DNA of 64,000 nucleotides. It comes from Odobenus rosmarus divergens. Its lineage: Eukaryota > Chordata > Mammalia > Carnivora > Odobenidae. A model generated the notes under the pieces. That model did not search any database and was not told the DNA's origin. It saw only the letters and a list, made by a program, of their open reading frames with translations. The stretch covers positions 1,053,520-1,117,519 of the forward strand of contig NW_004450301.1 of NCBI RefSeq assembly GCF_000321225.1, in the 5' to 3' direction. This document shows, in pieces, positions 1 through 58,384 of the stretch (position 1 is its first letter; each line of letters begins with the position of its first letter). The position numbers and the translations under genes are program-made.

Positions 1-45899
<45,899 letters not shown>

Positions 45900-46350
45900 C
45901 CCCCCTGGGGCAAGGACCTTGACTGCCCCTCCAAGGACCCACCACCCAGCCCTCCCCCCCCCATAGGCGACCCTCCTCCGGGGGCCCCGCCCCTGAACCC
46001 CAGTTCTGCTCAGGGTCATTCCAGGGCCCTCCTGAATCTGATCTGCTCTGGTGCTTCCTCCTCAACCTGCTCCTGCCCGGCCCACAGGGGGACCCTTGGG
46101 GAGGGGGAGGACAGTTCCTCTGGGGGCTCTGCATCGGGGCTGACCCCACAGCTGCCTGGACCCCCAGAACCCTCGCTGCCCTGTGCACTCCCTTGGGTCC
46201 CAGTGGTGGGGGAGCCGCCTGTATTTGGGGTAGAGGCTAGCCCTGGGGGTGAGGCCCTCGGTCTCTGGAGGCCCACGGTGGTCCCTGGACAAGGAACACC
46301 ATCGTTTTGGGTGTAAGCGCTTTAGTAAATGACAAGGTCCAGTGTCTGCG
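45900..46350 (+). other. CFAP46: CFAP46 3' untranslated region
   Basis: GC-rich sequence between the TGA and the first plausible polyadenylation signal. No further splice structure is needed. The exact cleavage site is inferred. Confidence 0.55.
46324..46329 (+). terminator. Probable polyadenylation signal AGTAAA for CFAP46
   Basis: AGTAAA, a known functional variant of AATAAA, followed within about 20-30 bases by GU-rich sequence (GTGTCTGCGGTGCGGTCTGT). It is the first such signal after the stop codon. Confidence 0.5.
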
Positions 46351-47399
46351 GTGCGGTCTGTGACCCCGGGTGCGCGGCAGGACTGGAGTCCCTCTGTCGA
46401 GCGCCGTGCCATGGTGGGGCTCAGCCGATGTTTGCCGAGTGAGCGAGTGAGTGCGGAAAGTCCCTGGGGCCCGTGGATGTGCCTGTGAGGCTGGCTCCCC
46501 AGGAGGTGACCAGAAGCTCCATGGGGAGTCACGGTTTGTCTGCTGGAGGCAGGAAGTGGGTGAGAAGTCCGCCCCAGTTGCAGAGGCCCCCAGGGTGGGA
46601 CATACCACTGCCACCTGTGGGCACCAGGGAAGCCCTGGGAGAAGCCACTGTCCACAGACTTAGACACTCAGACAGACTTGAGGGTGGTCATAGGAAGAAC
46701 AGATACGCCCTGGTCCCCAGGAAGCGTCCTCCCACCGGGCCCCAAGCCATCCTGGCCCGCGGGGAGACCAGGGTGAGGGACTGAGTAGCCAGGACCCTGT
46801 GTCCCAAGAGTCTCCCAGGCTGGTGGCCAGGGGACAAGGGAGAGCCAGCTCCAGGTCTCTCTGGGGTGGAACCAGTGCCGTTAGACAGTCCATGGGCGGG
46901 GGGCGGGGAGGGTCAAAGCGTCTTCGGGCCCTGGGTCCTGGCAAGCAGCCCCTCGGACATCTGCTGAGGTCAGGCCACAGAGCACCCTGGGCCCGGGGAC
47001 CCTGGCCTTGGGGGCTGCAAGGACTGCTCTTTCCAGGCCCCCGAGGACAGTGAGGTGTCCGTATAGAGGCCACATCTGCCTCACCTGGAGACTTCTGGCC
47101 TCTGAGCACTGGCTCTGGGGCCCCCTGGGAGCCAGAGACAGACACCCACAGGCCAGAGGGTGCCAGGCCTCAGGCCAAGCGGCCGCTGGTCATCTCTGGG
47201 CTGTGAGAACCGGGAGCTAAGCGGGTGGGAGACAGTACACGTCCGCGAGGCTTTGTTCCCCTGGGGGGGGGGGTTGTGGATGGTGGTGTTTCGTCCTGAT
47301 CTTGTGTCTGGGACGCGGGCGGGAAGCCCTCACCGCAGCCTCCCTGCCCTGGGTCAGACGGACCCGCCCCGGGACTTGCTAGGTCGAGCACAGGCCAGG
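46350..47399. other. Intergenic, nothing recognised
   Basis: Unique GC-rich DNA directly downstream of CFAP46. Open frames on both strands have no protein-like character. Confidence 0.5.
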
Positions 47400-48180
47400 C
47401 CAAATAGGAAGAGAGCACGAAATAGGACTGCGATGAGGTATCACAGCGTACCTACTAAAACCCTACCGTAGACATCAGTGCCAACACCGTGTGCCAGGGA
47501 ACGTGGGGAGCACCTAGGCCCCCCATACGTCATGGCTGGGACTGGGAAATGGCGCGGCCCTCAGGGAGACGGTTGGACCGGTCCTTACGAGGTCTGCCTG
47601 TGACCAGCATGTGACCGGGCCCTGCGCTCCCAGCCAAACATCCCAGGGAAGCCGGTGCGTGTCTGCCGCGGCCGTTCCATCAGAGCGAGCGCTAGAAACA
47701 AGCAGTGTCCTTCGCCGGGGACGGTGGCACAATCTCTGGTCCACGTGCCAGTGGGACGCCACAAGGAGAACCGTGAACCACGGATCCCTGGAAGGGCGTC
47801 GGGGGTGTGACACCGCGTGCAGGAGCCGCGACCAGCAAGGTCACATGCCGTGTGATGTCATTCCTGTCACAATTCTGAATACGACAACACCAGAGAGGGA
47901 GAGCACGCTGGTGTCTCGGGCACAGCCTGGGGGTGCAGGGGGGAGCCCCCGTGGCCACAGGCCAGGGATCACGCGTGGGAAACCCTTGCACAGAGCTGCG
48001 CACACGGGTGCACGCGCCCTGTGAACGTGGCGAAACGGCACTGTGCCCACGCAGTTCCCTGGTTTCTGGTTTTGGATGCCGCCGCCGGGAAGCTGCGTGA
48101 AGGGTGCATCATCAGTACTCTTTGTGCAACTTCTCGCAGGTCTATAATTAGTTCAACATAGAAAGTTTAAAAGCAGCTCA
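47400..48180 (+). mobile_element. Old L1 3' end, sense, downstream of CFAP46
   Basis: GCGATGAGGTATCACAGCGT, then a decayed ORF2 tail and a 3' UTR (CTTTGTGCAACTTCTCGCAG, TCTATAATTAGTTCAACATA). CpG-rich for an L1, so either old or in a strongly GC-biased region. Confidence 0.7.
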
Positions 48181-48289
48181 TCTGTGATAACATCGAAAGG
48201 TGGTGATGCCCTTCTTTTTGTTCAATTTTTATCCTTTTGTCAAACATATACACATTCTTCTTCGAGTTAAAAAAAAAAAGAGCTAACTA

Positions 48290-48700
48290 ATGATCAAGGA
48301 ATAAATTCAAATCAGAGCAGCCATGGATATATGAGCTTCCTTCTAGAAAGATGTTGGCACCCACCCAAACAACAAGAATAAAAGCCTCTGGAAATATTTC
48401 ATCTGTGCAGCCTCACATTTTTTACCTTATACTGTGTCTACTCGTGTGAGAAATATGAAACGTGAGTGCTAGTCCGTGTATCGGAGGCTTTGAAATAACT
48501 TTCTGAATTATGCCCCAGCAACATGACAAATCACATTATCAATTAGCTTCTGTAACGGAAGTGGCATTCCATAATATATTCAAGCATGAAAAAATTGCAT
48601 AGGTGGAATTTATGTAACCCTAAAAACTATAAGGAGAAAAAAGATCACTTGGAATTTATTGGTAATAACAGACAGAATGTAATTGGAATGGTGGGTAGCC
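48290..48700. promoter_or_regulatory. Candidate conserved non-coding element A
   Basis: AT-rich unique sequence between an old L1 and GC-rich DNA, with homeodomain-like sites (CACATTATCAATTAGCTTCT; TGTAATTGGAATGG). No L1 or SINE signature was recognised. Could also be an unrecognised old repeat. Confidence 0.4.
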
Positions 48701-49062
48701 CTGGGAGGAAGCGTGACCAGATCTGCACGTTCTCAATGTCGTGAGGGCCCCAGGGCTCCAGGAGACCACCCTCCCCGCACCGGGTGACCGCGTGTGTGTG
48801 ACGGCAGAGGAAGCCCTTGGCTCTAGCCAGGCTTCCTGACCTTGAGCCTGTCACTCGGGAGCCGTGGCCTTAGCCGCCCAGGGCTGGGGCCTGAAGGGGA
48901 CCAGGAAGGGCCTGACCCCCGTCCTGCTTCTCCCAGACCCTGCGTGTCCAGGCCCAGCCCCTCACTTGCAACAACTTGCAAACTCCAACGTGTTCTGTGC
49001 TTGCTTGTCAGTCAACGTTTAAAAAGTTCCATCTGTTTTATTAATTTATGTCTTGAAAATAG

Positions 49063-49270
49063 TGATTTCCATATTTTTTAAAGACATTTATTTTAGAGAG
49101 GTGGTGGAGGGGCAGAGGGAGAGAGAATCCCCAGCAAACTCCCCTCTGAGCACAGAGCCAGAGGCGGGGCTGGATCTCAGGACCCCGAGATCATGACCTG
49201 AGCTGAAACCGAGTCCCATGCTCAACCGACTGAGCCACCCAGGTGCCCCGTGATTTCCATATTTTTAAAA
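49063..49270 (-). mobile_element. Carnivore tRNA-Lys SINE, antisense, older and diverged
   Basis: Minus-strand copy ending GAGCCACCCAGGTGCCCC, with a shorter, more diverged body than its relatives. Duplicated flank GTGATTTCCATATTTTTAAA occurs on both sides with little change. Confidence 0.92.
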
Positions 49271-49974
49271 CGAGGACTTTTTTTTTTTAACTATATGTTT
49301 TATTGTAGGAAATATGGAGAATAAAAACAAAGGGAAGAAAGTACTCCCAGCCCACACGGTGTTTTGATGGATTTCTGGGTTTCTCTGCCCACGTTCCTGC
49401 ACTCAGCCCACCTCCTGTGTCATCGGTCTTGCCCACATAGAAGCCCACTGTGCCGGGACCAAGGGTCCTCTGGGCATAGAGGGCGGGCCCCTGCAGATGG
49501 GGGCAAGGCAGTCTAGGGTCCCCCCCTTCCCTGGGGAGATGGGCCTGAGGATGAGTGGGCTGGGGGCCCAGGTCATGTGGGCTCTGGAGCCAGGCCAGCT
49601 GGGGTCAGCACCTCACTGTGGGCAGGACCGCCTTGGGGGTTACATTCACGTGACCAACTCAACACTTCACGTTCATGCCTCAATCCCTGTGGAACAGCGT
49701 CACCCGGCCACACCCAAGGTCCATCCTCTGTCATGTGGCCATCACACACCCCATCACCTCTGCCGAGCGGGAGACCCTGGCCTCCACGCGTCCCGGCCAG
49801 TGTCCATACCTCCTGGCGCAGGTGCTCTGGGCTCCTGGGTCCCTCCCTGCGGCTCCCAGCCGGTGTTCCCTGGATGGCGAGTGTGGGGTCCCAGCGGGCG
49901 CCCGTCTGCCAGGCCCTTCTGCGCCAGCAGTGAATTCAGTCTCGGCTGAAGCAGGCCTCCCCTGATGGATCCAG

Positions 49975-50420
49975 ATTAAGAAGTTAGGTGGGTTAATAAA
50001 GCTAAAACGTTCGCAGACGCTTGTGTATAAATTTCTATTAAGTTCCATCATCCAGCACCAGTCGCCAATAGTTTAATTTCTATATTAAATAATTAAAACT
50101 CTATTTTCAATTGCTGCGAACAATTGTTTTCCTTAATGATCTTCCCAGAGGAGCCAGTAATTTTCTATCTTGTAAAAATGATTAACTGGCATCATTATCC
50201 CATATCTCTGAAATATAACCGAGCGACTTCAGGGAAGGCCATTCGTATTCAATTAATGCTCCCTTGCATTAAGACGGACAATATTACTTCATGCCACGCA
50301 CAACCCTGCTGTCCCCTCATTTTATTATGACGATGATGGAGATAGAAACAACCAGTTTAATTATCCCATTTCCAACAGAAATCAATTTTCAACACGTCTT
50401 CACCCTTAAACAGACGAAGA
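49975..50420. promoter_or_regulatory. Candidate developmental enhancer B
   Basis: About 430 bases of AT-rich, repeat-free sequence in GC-rich flanks, packed with homeodomain ATTA/TAAT cores (TTTAATTTCTATATTAAATA; ATTCAATTAATGCTCCCTTG; CAGTTTAATTATCCC) and SOX-like AACAATTG. This texture is typical of deeply conserved enhancers near homeobox genes such as NKX6-2. Confidence 0.6.
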
Positions 50421-50809
50421 AGCAGGCAGGGCTGCTCTGGGGAAGGGCAGGCCCACCAGGCGCTCAACGGCGCTGCTGCAGACCGTCCGGGCTTGCGGCC
50501 CGTGGTGGGGGGCACAGGGCCCGGACCCCGCACCCTGGGGCGGCCTCTCCGGGGGAAGCAGCCCCTGGGGATCTGCAGACCCTGGGAGAACCTGCTGATG
50601 CGCCTCTGGGGGTCTTGTCCTCAGGGGCTGCCGGTTCCTGCCTCCCTCCGCATCGCCTCTCCCACCGCCACCCCTGTCCCCCAGGCCCCAGCCTCGGTTT
50701 CCTGCCCGGGACTGCTGAGACCTGGTGCCTGCTGCAAAGGTGGGGGGACCCGGGGGGATCTGCCTCCCCGTGCAGCGTCCGCCTGCGTCCGGGTGATTCA
50801 GGGGACGTG

Positions 50810-51030
50810 CCCTGCCTCGCCACTCAATCATGCTGCACCGTGGGCCAGTGTAATCTAATTGTTTGACATTTTTATCACAATTCATCGAGGCCGGGGGGAG
50901 ATGACGAGATGAATGACCCCGCGCTTGGCTAGGGGCCGGGGACAAAGCTGATGGGCCAAATGACAGGGGGGCTCTGAGATTCTCTTATTATAGATCTTGA
51001 TTCTTTGTGACAAGAGGCAGGAGATGGTGT
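50810..51030. promoter_or_regulatory. Candidate developmental enhancer C
   Basis: CTAATTGTTTGACATTTTTA (homeodomain plus PBX/MEIS-like TTGACA), CCAAATGACAGG (MEIS-like TGACAG), GACAAAGCTGATGG (SOX/TCF-like) and TCTTATTATAGATCTTGATT in a short, repeat-free block. 390 bp downstream of element B. Confidence 0.6.
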
Positions 51031-51442
51031 TGGGATAATGGGGTGGAGGCGGCTGCCCTCGTCTGGTGCCGTGAGATGGGGAGCCCCCCGCGCGGTCCCC
51101 GGTCTCCGGGCTGGGGACACTGGAGGTGACGGGGGACACGAAGGACCACCAGCCTGAGCCACGGGCTCCCGGGAACATAGGGACAGTCGGGCGAAGGGAA
51201 GTCAGTGGGGTTTCCTAGCGTGTCTGGCGCCCCCACGGATGCGCTTTCCTTCCCCTGGGCTCCTTTTCTGCAGTAGACAGGAGACACTAGTTTTTTCTGT
51301 TGTAGACACTGAAACCATCTTCCCAGCTGTCTCCGTGTCCCGCGGGGTCTTGTCATGACGGCCGTCGCCCCACGAATATTTCACATATTTTCTGGCCTCA
51401 CATGTGACTTTCATCTCTCATAAGGGTCAAAGCAGCAGGTCT

Positions 51443-51655
51443 GGGGGCGCCTGGGCTGCTCAGTTGGTTAAATGCCCGGCTCCGGGTTTTGGCTCAGGTC
51501 GTGATCTCAGGGTTGTGGGATCGAGTCCCGCGTCCGGCTCCGTGCTCAGCGGGAAGCCTGCTGGAGATTCTCTCTCCGTCTGCCCCTCCCCCTGCTCACT
51601 CACTCTCTCTAATATAAATAAAATCTTTTTTAAAAACCAACCCAACAAACAAACA
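51443..51655 (+). mobile_element. Carnivore tRNA-Lys SINE, sense
   Basis: Sense copy starting GGGGGCGCCTGGGCTGCTCA, ending in AATAAAATC and an A/C-rich tail. Short flanking duplication CAGCAGGT on both sides. Confidence 0.92.
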
Positions 51656-51659
51656 CCCA

Positions 51660-54300
51660 GCAGGTGGGTCCAAAGGGCATGGAGTCAGAGCTGGCCTGGC
51701 CCCTCCAAACCACAGAGCTCTGGGTCACTCAACCCCGAGATAGCACAGGCGAGTGCAGAAGGAGCTTGGGGCTCGGGGGCCACCCAGCAGATGCAGCAGG
51801 ACTGCTAGGTGAGGGGGGCTCGGAGGGCCTCCTGCCCCCGCCGTTTCTGGGTCTCTGACCTGTTTAGGGGTCTGTCCTCAACCTTGGGGTTAACCAAATA
51901 CCCTACTGTGGACGTTTCTCGTTCATTGGTACACGTGTACGTCTTGAAACACAGCCGAATTCCTTCTGTGCACATGTCAGGTGGAGGAGAACGGATGAGG
52001 GCATGGGGCGGGCATTGCCGAGAGCACCCCGGTCTCCAGGGGAGCCACTCTCTCCCCCTGGGGGTCCTTGGCCTCTCCAGGAGGGGATCCATGCGTGGGG
52101 AGAGGCTCTAGCTGGAGACGGGGGACATCCGGACACTGGGGGTGGACAGTGAGGCAGAGCCCCAGGCGGGTAGGGAGGGAGTGAGGTGTGGAGGCAGGAA
52201 GGGCCTGGGGAAGAAGGATCAGGAGTGGGGGCCTCGGGGGGCAGGGTGAAAGGTACTGGGCCCCAGAGGCAGGGGGTCAGGTCCACATTGCCCAAGGAAA
52301 TGCTCTAAATTTCTGGGGTGAGGCCTGTACCCCACCCAGCAGGCTGAGCAAGGCGTGGCTGGAGGCAGGTGACCAGGCCTGAAGCACTGTCTCCATTCAC
52401 CTGCATCCTCAGCCCCCAAAGGGCCAAAGGCAGCAGGCGAAGGGCAGAAACGAGGGCCCAGGGCCCTGAGCGACAGGGTGGGCGTGAGCTTCCCGTAAAC
52501 AGAACATTGGTACCTCTCCCCGTAAACAGAACATTGGTACCTCTCCCACCACAAGGCCAGGGTCCCCAGGCCAGGTGGGGGCGGAGGGGCAGTGGGTTCC
52601 ACCGGGACTGGCCTGGGCCCCACACCTTCCTGGCTGCACCGTGGGCTGGGCAGCGTGCCTGGCTGCAGGATGGAGCGCCACAGGCCCCTGCCCTGGCCCT
52701 GACCTCAGGGGCAGCAGGTGGAATAGCCCAGGGTCTCTGGGCTCCTTCCTGACCCTGGAGCAGGGGTTCAAGGTTGCTTTGCTGATAAACCACAGGTTTA
52801 GGGGCTGGAAACCCAAACAGAAAGAGGCCCACATGGGGCTGGGGTGGGGGAGGAGCCCCAGGTGAGGCAGCAGAGTGTTTAACCTACCCCCATATCCCCC
52901 CAAAGTGGTCAGGCCCAGGGCATTTCTCACGGTGCTGCCCTTTGACCTCACACCCCCACTCGGAGCCCCTACTCCAGCCGGAGAGCCCCGTGGGTCCACT
53001 CCTTCTTCCAAGCACTCCTGCATGTGTGTCCCAGGAACAGCACAGGTGGACCAGTGCCCCATCTTGGGGGAGACAGGGCCGTGGATCCCAGGCTCTTGGC
53101 CACATTCCATGGGGCAGTGAGGGCAGATCTCTCATCAGTGTCTCCAGGATGACAGAGATAGAACCAGCCCAGGCAGTGCAGCTTGGGTGAACCTGGGGTC
53201 CAGGTAAGCCTGGGGGCTTCTAGGAGCCCCACCTGAGCCCCCCAGCATATTCCCAAGTCCCCAGATGCCAGGGAAGGCTGGTGCCTCCAAGTATACAAAA
53301 CCAGAGGGCAGGCCTGTGGATTCCGAGCCTGTATCCCGAGAACTGGGCCAGGTGCAGAGACAGAGCCCTCTTTTCTCCCCACTCATTCCTTACTGCCCCC
53401 AAATGGCCCTTTGAGCTGTCCCAGGAGCCCTCGCTGAAACCCATGTCTATGGAATAAGTCCTCTAACAAGTGCACCCAAGTTGTCGTCCTCACAGGCCCA
53501 GAGACGGGGTCTAGCTCCACCCAGGCAAGGGGACTGATGTGTCCGGGCACAGGTCCTGCCCTCAGGCCCAGGACCGGGGCCTTCCCCCTGTAATGCTGCT
53601 CGGGACTGCCCACTTCTCTCCTGCGTGCATCATGATGCCCTCAGCCCCTGCGGGATCCAGCAGCTCTGAGCGCCCGCCGGTCCGTCTGCGCCGTGCGACA
53701 GTGGATCAAGGCAACGGTGTGACCCTGAGGGGCTCAGAGAGAAGCTCTGGAACCGCTTGCTTCCCGCGTCTGAAGCCCACATCTCCCAACCAGCCTCTCC
53801 GGCCGGCCGGACCTTCTCCTGGCTCCTGGCTCGGCTGCGGTGACACCTGTCCATGATGACCCACTGACAAGAAGTGTCTGCCCAGCTGGCCGGAGCTCAC
53901 TGCACCTTAGAAGGAGCTGGACACTGACCAGCTGACCTACGGCCTCCCAAGTGGAGGATGGCATCGCCGGTCCTGCCTGCCTTCTTATAGAAGCTGCTGT
54001 CCAGGGCTTGCTCCTGGCCGGCCCTTTCCGGGTGCTTCTAACAGACAGGCTTGACCAGGGCTGAGCACCAAAGAATGGCCCTGGGCCTTGCACGGCCAGG
54101 CCCTACGATGGAGGCCAGCCACACACTGACCCTCATCACCCATTCACATCCTGCTTGTGAGCCACTGGGACCCCAGGCCTCATCTTCCTAGGCGTGTCCA
54201 GCCTGGGATCCCAAGAATAACAACTGTCCTTGCAGAGGCCGGGCTGCCCACCCTCCAGACCCCCCGGGAACGGTCTGCCTCTGCCACCTGCGGCCAGTGC
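51660..54300. other. Intergenic, GC-rich, no gene recognised
   Basis: Unique sequence with the 27-bp duplication at 52494. Long frames on both strands are compositional. Confidence 0.5.
52494..52547. repeat. Perfect 27-bp tandem duplication
   Basis: Two identical 27-base copies (52494-52520, 52521-52547) beginning CGTAAACAGAACATTGGTAC. The perfect identity implies a recent duplication or an assembly error. Confidence 0.95.
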
Positions 54301-54319
54301 AGGACAGGTCAGACTCATG

Positions 54320-54860
54320 GAGATGTTTAGGAAGTCACATAATTAGGCTGTTAAAGAAAAAAGTAACCCTAGAGACGCCTAAACCAGAACGTTGTGCTAA
54401 TACTGTGTTTGCCTCATGGTGGATGCTTGTTCTAAACCAAAATTCTTCAGTGAGTGTAATCTGTCTAAAGAGTCATCTTGATGGGGACGCTATGACGACT
54501 TTTGTCTTCTTTTCTTGTAACCTAGCACCCGAGGCCATTAATCCAAATCACAGGGACACTGTTTTCTGTGATGCAGATTTAGCAAGAAAACAAATTCACA
54601 GAGCCGACACATTCACAGCACAAGGAAGACCTGTTTGGGGTTTTGTTTTTTTTTTTTTTTACTTTTCCAAATTTTTCTTACTTCCATAGGTATATAAGTG
54701 GTTAAGAGATTAATATTATTTCTGAAAGCCAATTGGAAAGAGATCTTGAACCAATAAGATTTTAATAGACCTTATACTCTGCTTAATTTCCCCCAGAGGC
54801 AGACAAAGTCTGTAATTCCTTTGGTCTGGAATGTATTTATGAGAAGGAACCTGCCATCAA
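54320..54860. promoter_or_regulatory. Candidate developmental enhancer D
   Basis: AT-rich, repeat-free block with CACATAATTAGGCTGTTAAA, GAGGCCATTAATCCAAATCA, GGTTAAGAGATTAATATTAT and CCAATTGGAAAG, interrupted by a T15 run. It stands out sharply from the GC-rich flanks. Confidence 0.55.
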
Positions 54861-57800
54861 CTGTTGCAGAAGCTGGAGGACCAGACAAGCAGCGGTGGGG
54901 TCTCACCGGGGTGGGGGTCAGCAACAGAAACAGAGGTGGGAGAGTCTCGGGGCAGCCCTGAGCGGGACCGTGACTCCGCTGAATCCCCGGGACATGCTGC
55001 ACTCCTCATGTCCCACTCTCACAACAATGGTGGAAACCCTGTCTTCATTCTCCTTTTAAAATCCCTAAGGGGCATAATTTGGAGTAATTTCATCAACCAG
55101 AGCCCTGACTGTGACCGCTGCTGGCTTGGGATTGGACTGCTTTGTGTCCCCACGCTTCCCTTGGGAAAAGCATTAGCCAGACCAGGACCAGGAAAGGCCG
55201 GTCTGTCCCCCACCAGCGGCTCCCTGCCACCTGCAGCGGTCATGCGGGGTCAGGCCGCACGGGATGACAAACAGTAAGACCCATGGGACCGCGGGGGAGG
55301 AAGGAAGCGAAGCACCAAACGAGACGGTGGCAGGCCACGGACGCCTGCTGTGGCCACTCGCGCCCACAGGGGTGATGCCGTCGGGAAGGCCCCTCACACT
55401 GGGCCGGAGACCTGCAGCTGCTCACCCCGGCGAGGCCCTCAGGGGTTTCACATGTGAGCTGCCGACCGTCACCAGAGACGTCAAGAATGCTGTGCAGACC
55501 CAGGGTCGGCAAGGGTGCCCCTGATGGGCAGGAGCCTCACCCAGATCCTGCAGTCAACCAGCCTCAGCCACCGCTGGAGCCATGAGCCCCCAGCCCCAGG
55601 CAGGGTGTGGGCTCTCTTCTGGCCTGTGGGGGGCGGGCTGCTGAGGGCAATCCCAGTGGCCCCCCCAGCGCAGCAGCTAGGAGCGGGGCCATTCGCACCA
55701 CCCTGCGCTTCCTCCCCATGTGCCCTGCTCACATGGACGCCCCCAGGCCGCCTGTGTCCTCTGGATGGTGCTGGCCAGAGGCCCCGCCGTCCCCCCGCAG
55801 AATGGGATCTGGCCACCCCCGCCCTGCCCCCACCACACCTGTCCTGGGGCGGAAGGAGCTGCCCAGCCCCACGCAGTGTGGCCTTTCCATTTGGGTTCTG
55901 TTTGTCTCACTTTGGGGCCTTCGGCATTCTCAAGGACCGTCCTGGAGAGACAGCACCTGCTCCCGGGTGTGCCCGGCTGTCACAGGCATGTCACACACGG
56001 AGGGAGTTGGGGACCTGCCTTTGGGCAATAATGAGGCAGTTGGCCTCCGCGGGGTGGTCCAAACCCCCTCTGGTGACATCTTCCATGACCCGCCCTCTGC
56101 GCTGGCCTCCGATCCCTGGACAGCTGGATATGTTTCCAGACCCATGCCCACTGCTCCGTCTGGGAGCTCCTGGAGTGTTCTGCAGGGATGGATATACCAG
56201 GGTACCAGGAGCTGGCCGCAGGGCAGGCTCCCAGAGACCCCCGAGGACTGGGGCGGGGGGTGCCTGTCCTTGTAATCCCCAGGTTTGCAAAATCTTTCCT
56301 TGGGAGCAGGAGAGACCTCCCAGAATTCCAACCTTCCTGAAGGCTCAGCTCCATGTCACCTCCTCAGGGAGCCTCCAAGATCCCCCAGGGCCCCTACTTG
56401 TCCACAGCTCCTGAGTCAGCTACCCCCCTGGCCCTTCCCATAGTGCTGTGCCCGCCACTAGGGGGCAGGGACTGCCATCCGGTGTCTTGAGTGTCCAGGG
56501 AGAGCAGTGTGAGGAAGGCACGAGGAGCCCTCCCATGTTACCCAAATATTGGGCACAACTAGAGACTCCAAAACACAGATCATCCTGTTCCTGTGGGGGT
56601 CTGTTACTCTCTGGTCATGTATCAGCTCAGCCCCCACTCAGTAATGCTGGCTAACAAACAGCCCCTCCACCAAAGCCCGGAGGTCAGTTTCCCAGGGTGC
56701 CCTGCCCTGCTCCTTGGGTCTTCTTGCCCTGGGGCAGGTCTGAGACGTGCCATTTTCCTTTCAGAGGGAAAGAGCCAGAAAAACTGGGGGACACACAGGG
56801 GCTCTGAAATATTCTGTTTAGGTCAACAGTCATCCCTTCTGCTCCCCTCTCCTTGGCCACAGCAATCCCGTGGCAAGCTGGATAATTGGGAGGGCAAGTA
56901 TAGTCCTCCCAGGAGAAGCAAAGCAAGTCACTTGGCTCGGCAGCGGGAGAACTCCGGCTGGTGGGGTGGATTAACTTCCCTAGAGTGATTTTTTTTTTTT
57001 TAAGATTTTATTTATTTATTTATTTGAGAGAGAGAAACAGCATGAGAGGGGAGAGGGTCAGAGGGAGAAGCAGGCTCCCCGCTGAGCTGGGAGCCCGATG
57101 TGGGACTCGATCCCGGGACTCCAGGATCATGACCTGAGCCGAAGGCAGATGCTTAACCATCTGAGCCACCCAGGCGCCCCTCCCTAGAGTGATTTAATCG
57201 GATACGACTGTTCCCGGGTCCTTTGCCATAAACTGGAGACAGCTCACTGGGCCTCTGCAGACCAAGCCCCAGATTGATACCACAGGCACCTGGGGGAGTG
57301 TCTGCACCCCCTACCCCCATGGCAGGGAGGGACGGTGGGCCTGGACACTGCACACAGCCTCTGAGCCCCCAGGGGCTCATGTGGCCAAACCAGAGCACTG
57401 GGCCCAGCTCAGTCCCCTCCCCAGCCCTGCTGAGCCCATTGCCCAGACAGGAGGATGGCCAGGCAACAGGCAGCACTGGGGGTCCGAAGACCCCATACAT
57501 TACAGGGAGCCTGGGGGGAGGGGGTGCATGGTGCTTCACGTGGCAGATGCATCCCCCAAAGTCAGAGGAGCCGTTCTCCACTGCCTGGATGTTCCCCACT
57601 TGTCGGACCCTATGGGACAGGGCACCCACCCAGTCTAGGGCAAACAGTAGGTTTTCCTTGGACCGCGGCCCCTGCATGCCCCATCACTGGGCGGAACGGG
57701 ACAGGCCCCCAGCGCTCTTGCCTGAGACTATCTCCTGGCCGGGGTCCAGCCCTCCCCTGCCCCGGTGCTCAGTAACCCTTAGAATGCATGCTGGCTCTCA

Positions 57801-58384
57801 TCATAGACGTCCCTTCCCTGGAGGCAGAACCCCAACTCCCTCCTCCGGACTCCGGGCTCCTCCTGGTCTGGTCCTCAGGTGGTGCCTCCCAAACGTCCCG
57901 TCTTCTGGAAGCAGGCCCCACATGTCGGGGCAAGTCCTGAGCCGAGTGCCTCAGCCACCCTGTGAATGACTGGGGGACTCTGTGCCTCCCACTGCAGGCA
58001 AGCGGCTACTACCTCCACCCAAGCCACAGGCATGTCACAAGGGCCTACGACAGAGTGGACAAGGCGGTTCAAGCCAGAGAGGGCGGGCCCTGCATGCAGG
58101 GAGGGGCAGACACAGCCCCACAACAAGGGCAGCCCCCTCCCACGTGGCCAAGGCTTGCTGGACACACATCGTCAGGAAGGGGCACCTGAGGGGTGGACGC
58201 TGCCCGTCCCCTGGGGAGGTGCTGCCCCAGCACAGCTGGACCCTCCCCTTTGCCACGATGCCCCCCACAGAGGGGGGCTGGGACTGGGCCTGGAGGGTAG
58301 CCAAGAGCCCTTCCGGAAGCCTCCACTTGGCCAGGGTGGGTCCTGTTCCATCCTGGGAGTGCAGCGATGGCCTCAGAGCAGAGG
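54861..58384. other. Intergenic between candidate enhancers D and E
   Basis: Unique GC-rich sequence plus one SINE (56972-57195). A 299-codon frame at 55515-56414 is Pro/Gly/Ser-rich and unconvincing. Confidence 0.5.
56972..57195 (-). mobile_element. Carnivore tRNA-Lys SINE, antisense, with target-site duplications
   Basis: Minus-strand copy with T12 tail, ATTTATTT repeat, CT-rich body and the end GAGCCACCCAGGCGCCCC. Flanked by TCCCTAGAGTGATTT on both sides, so a fairly recent insertion. Confidence 0.95.

Noticed and set aside
55515..56414. 299-codon plus-strand open frame downstream of CFAP46
   Set aside because: Low-complexity Pro/Ser/Gly content, no domain, overlapping frames on both strands.
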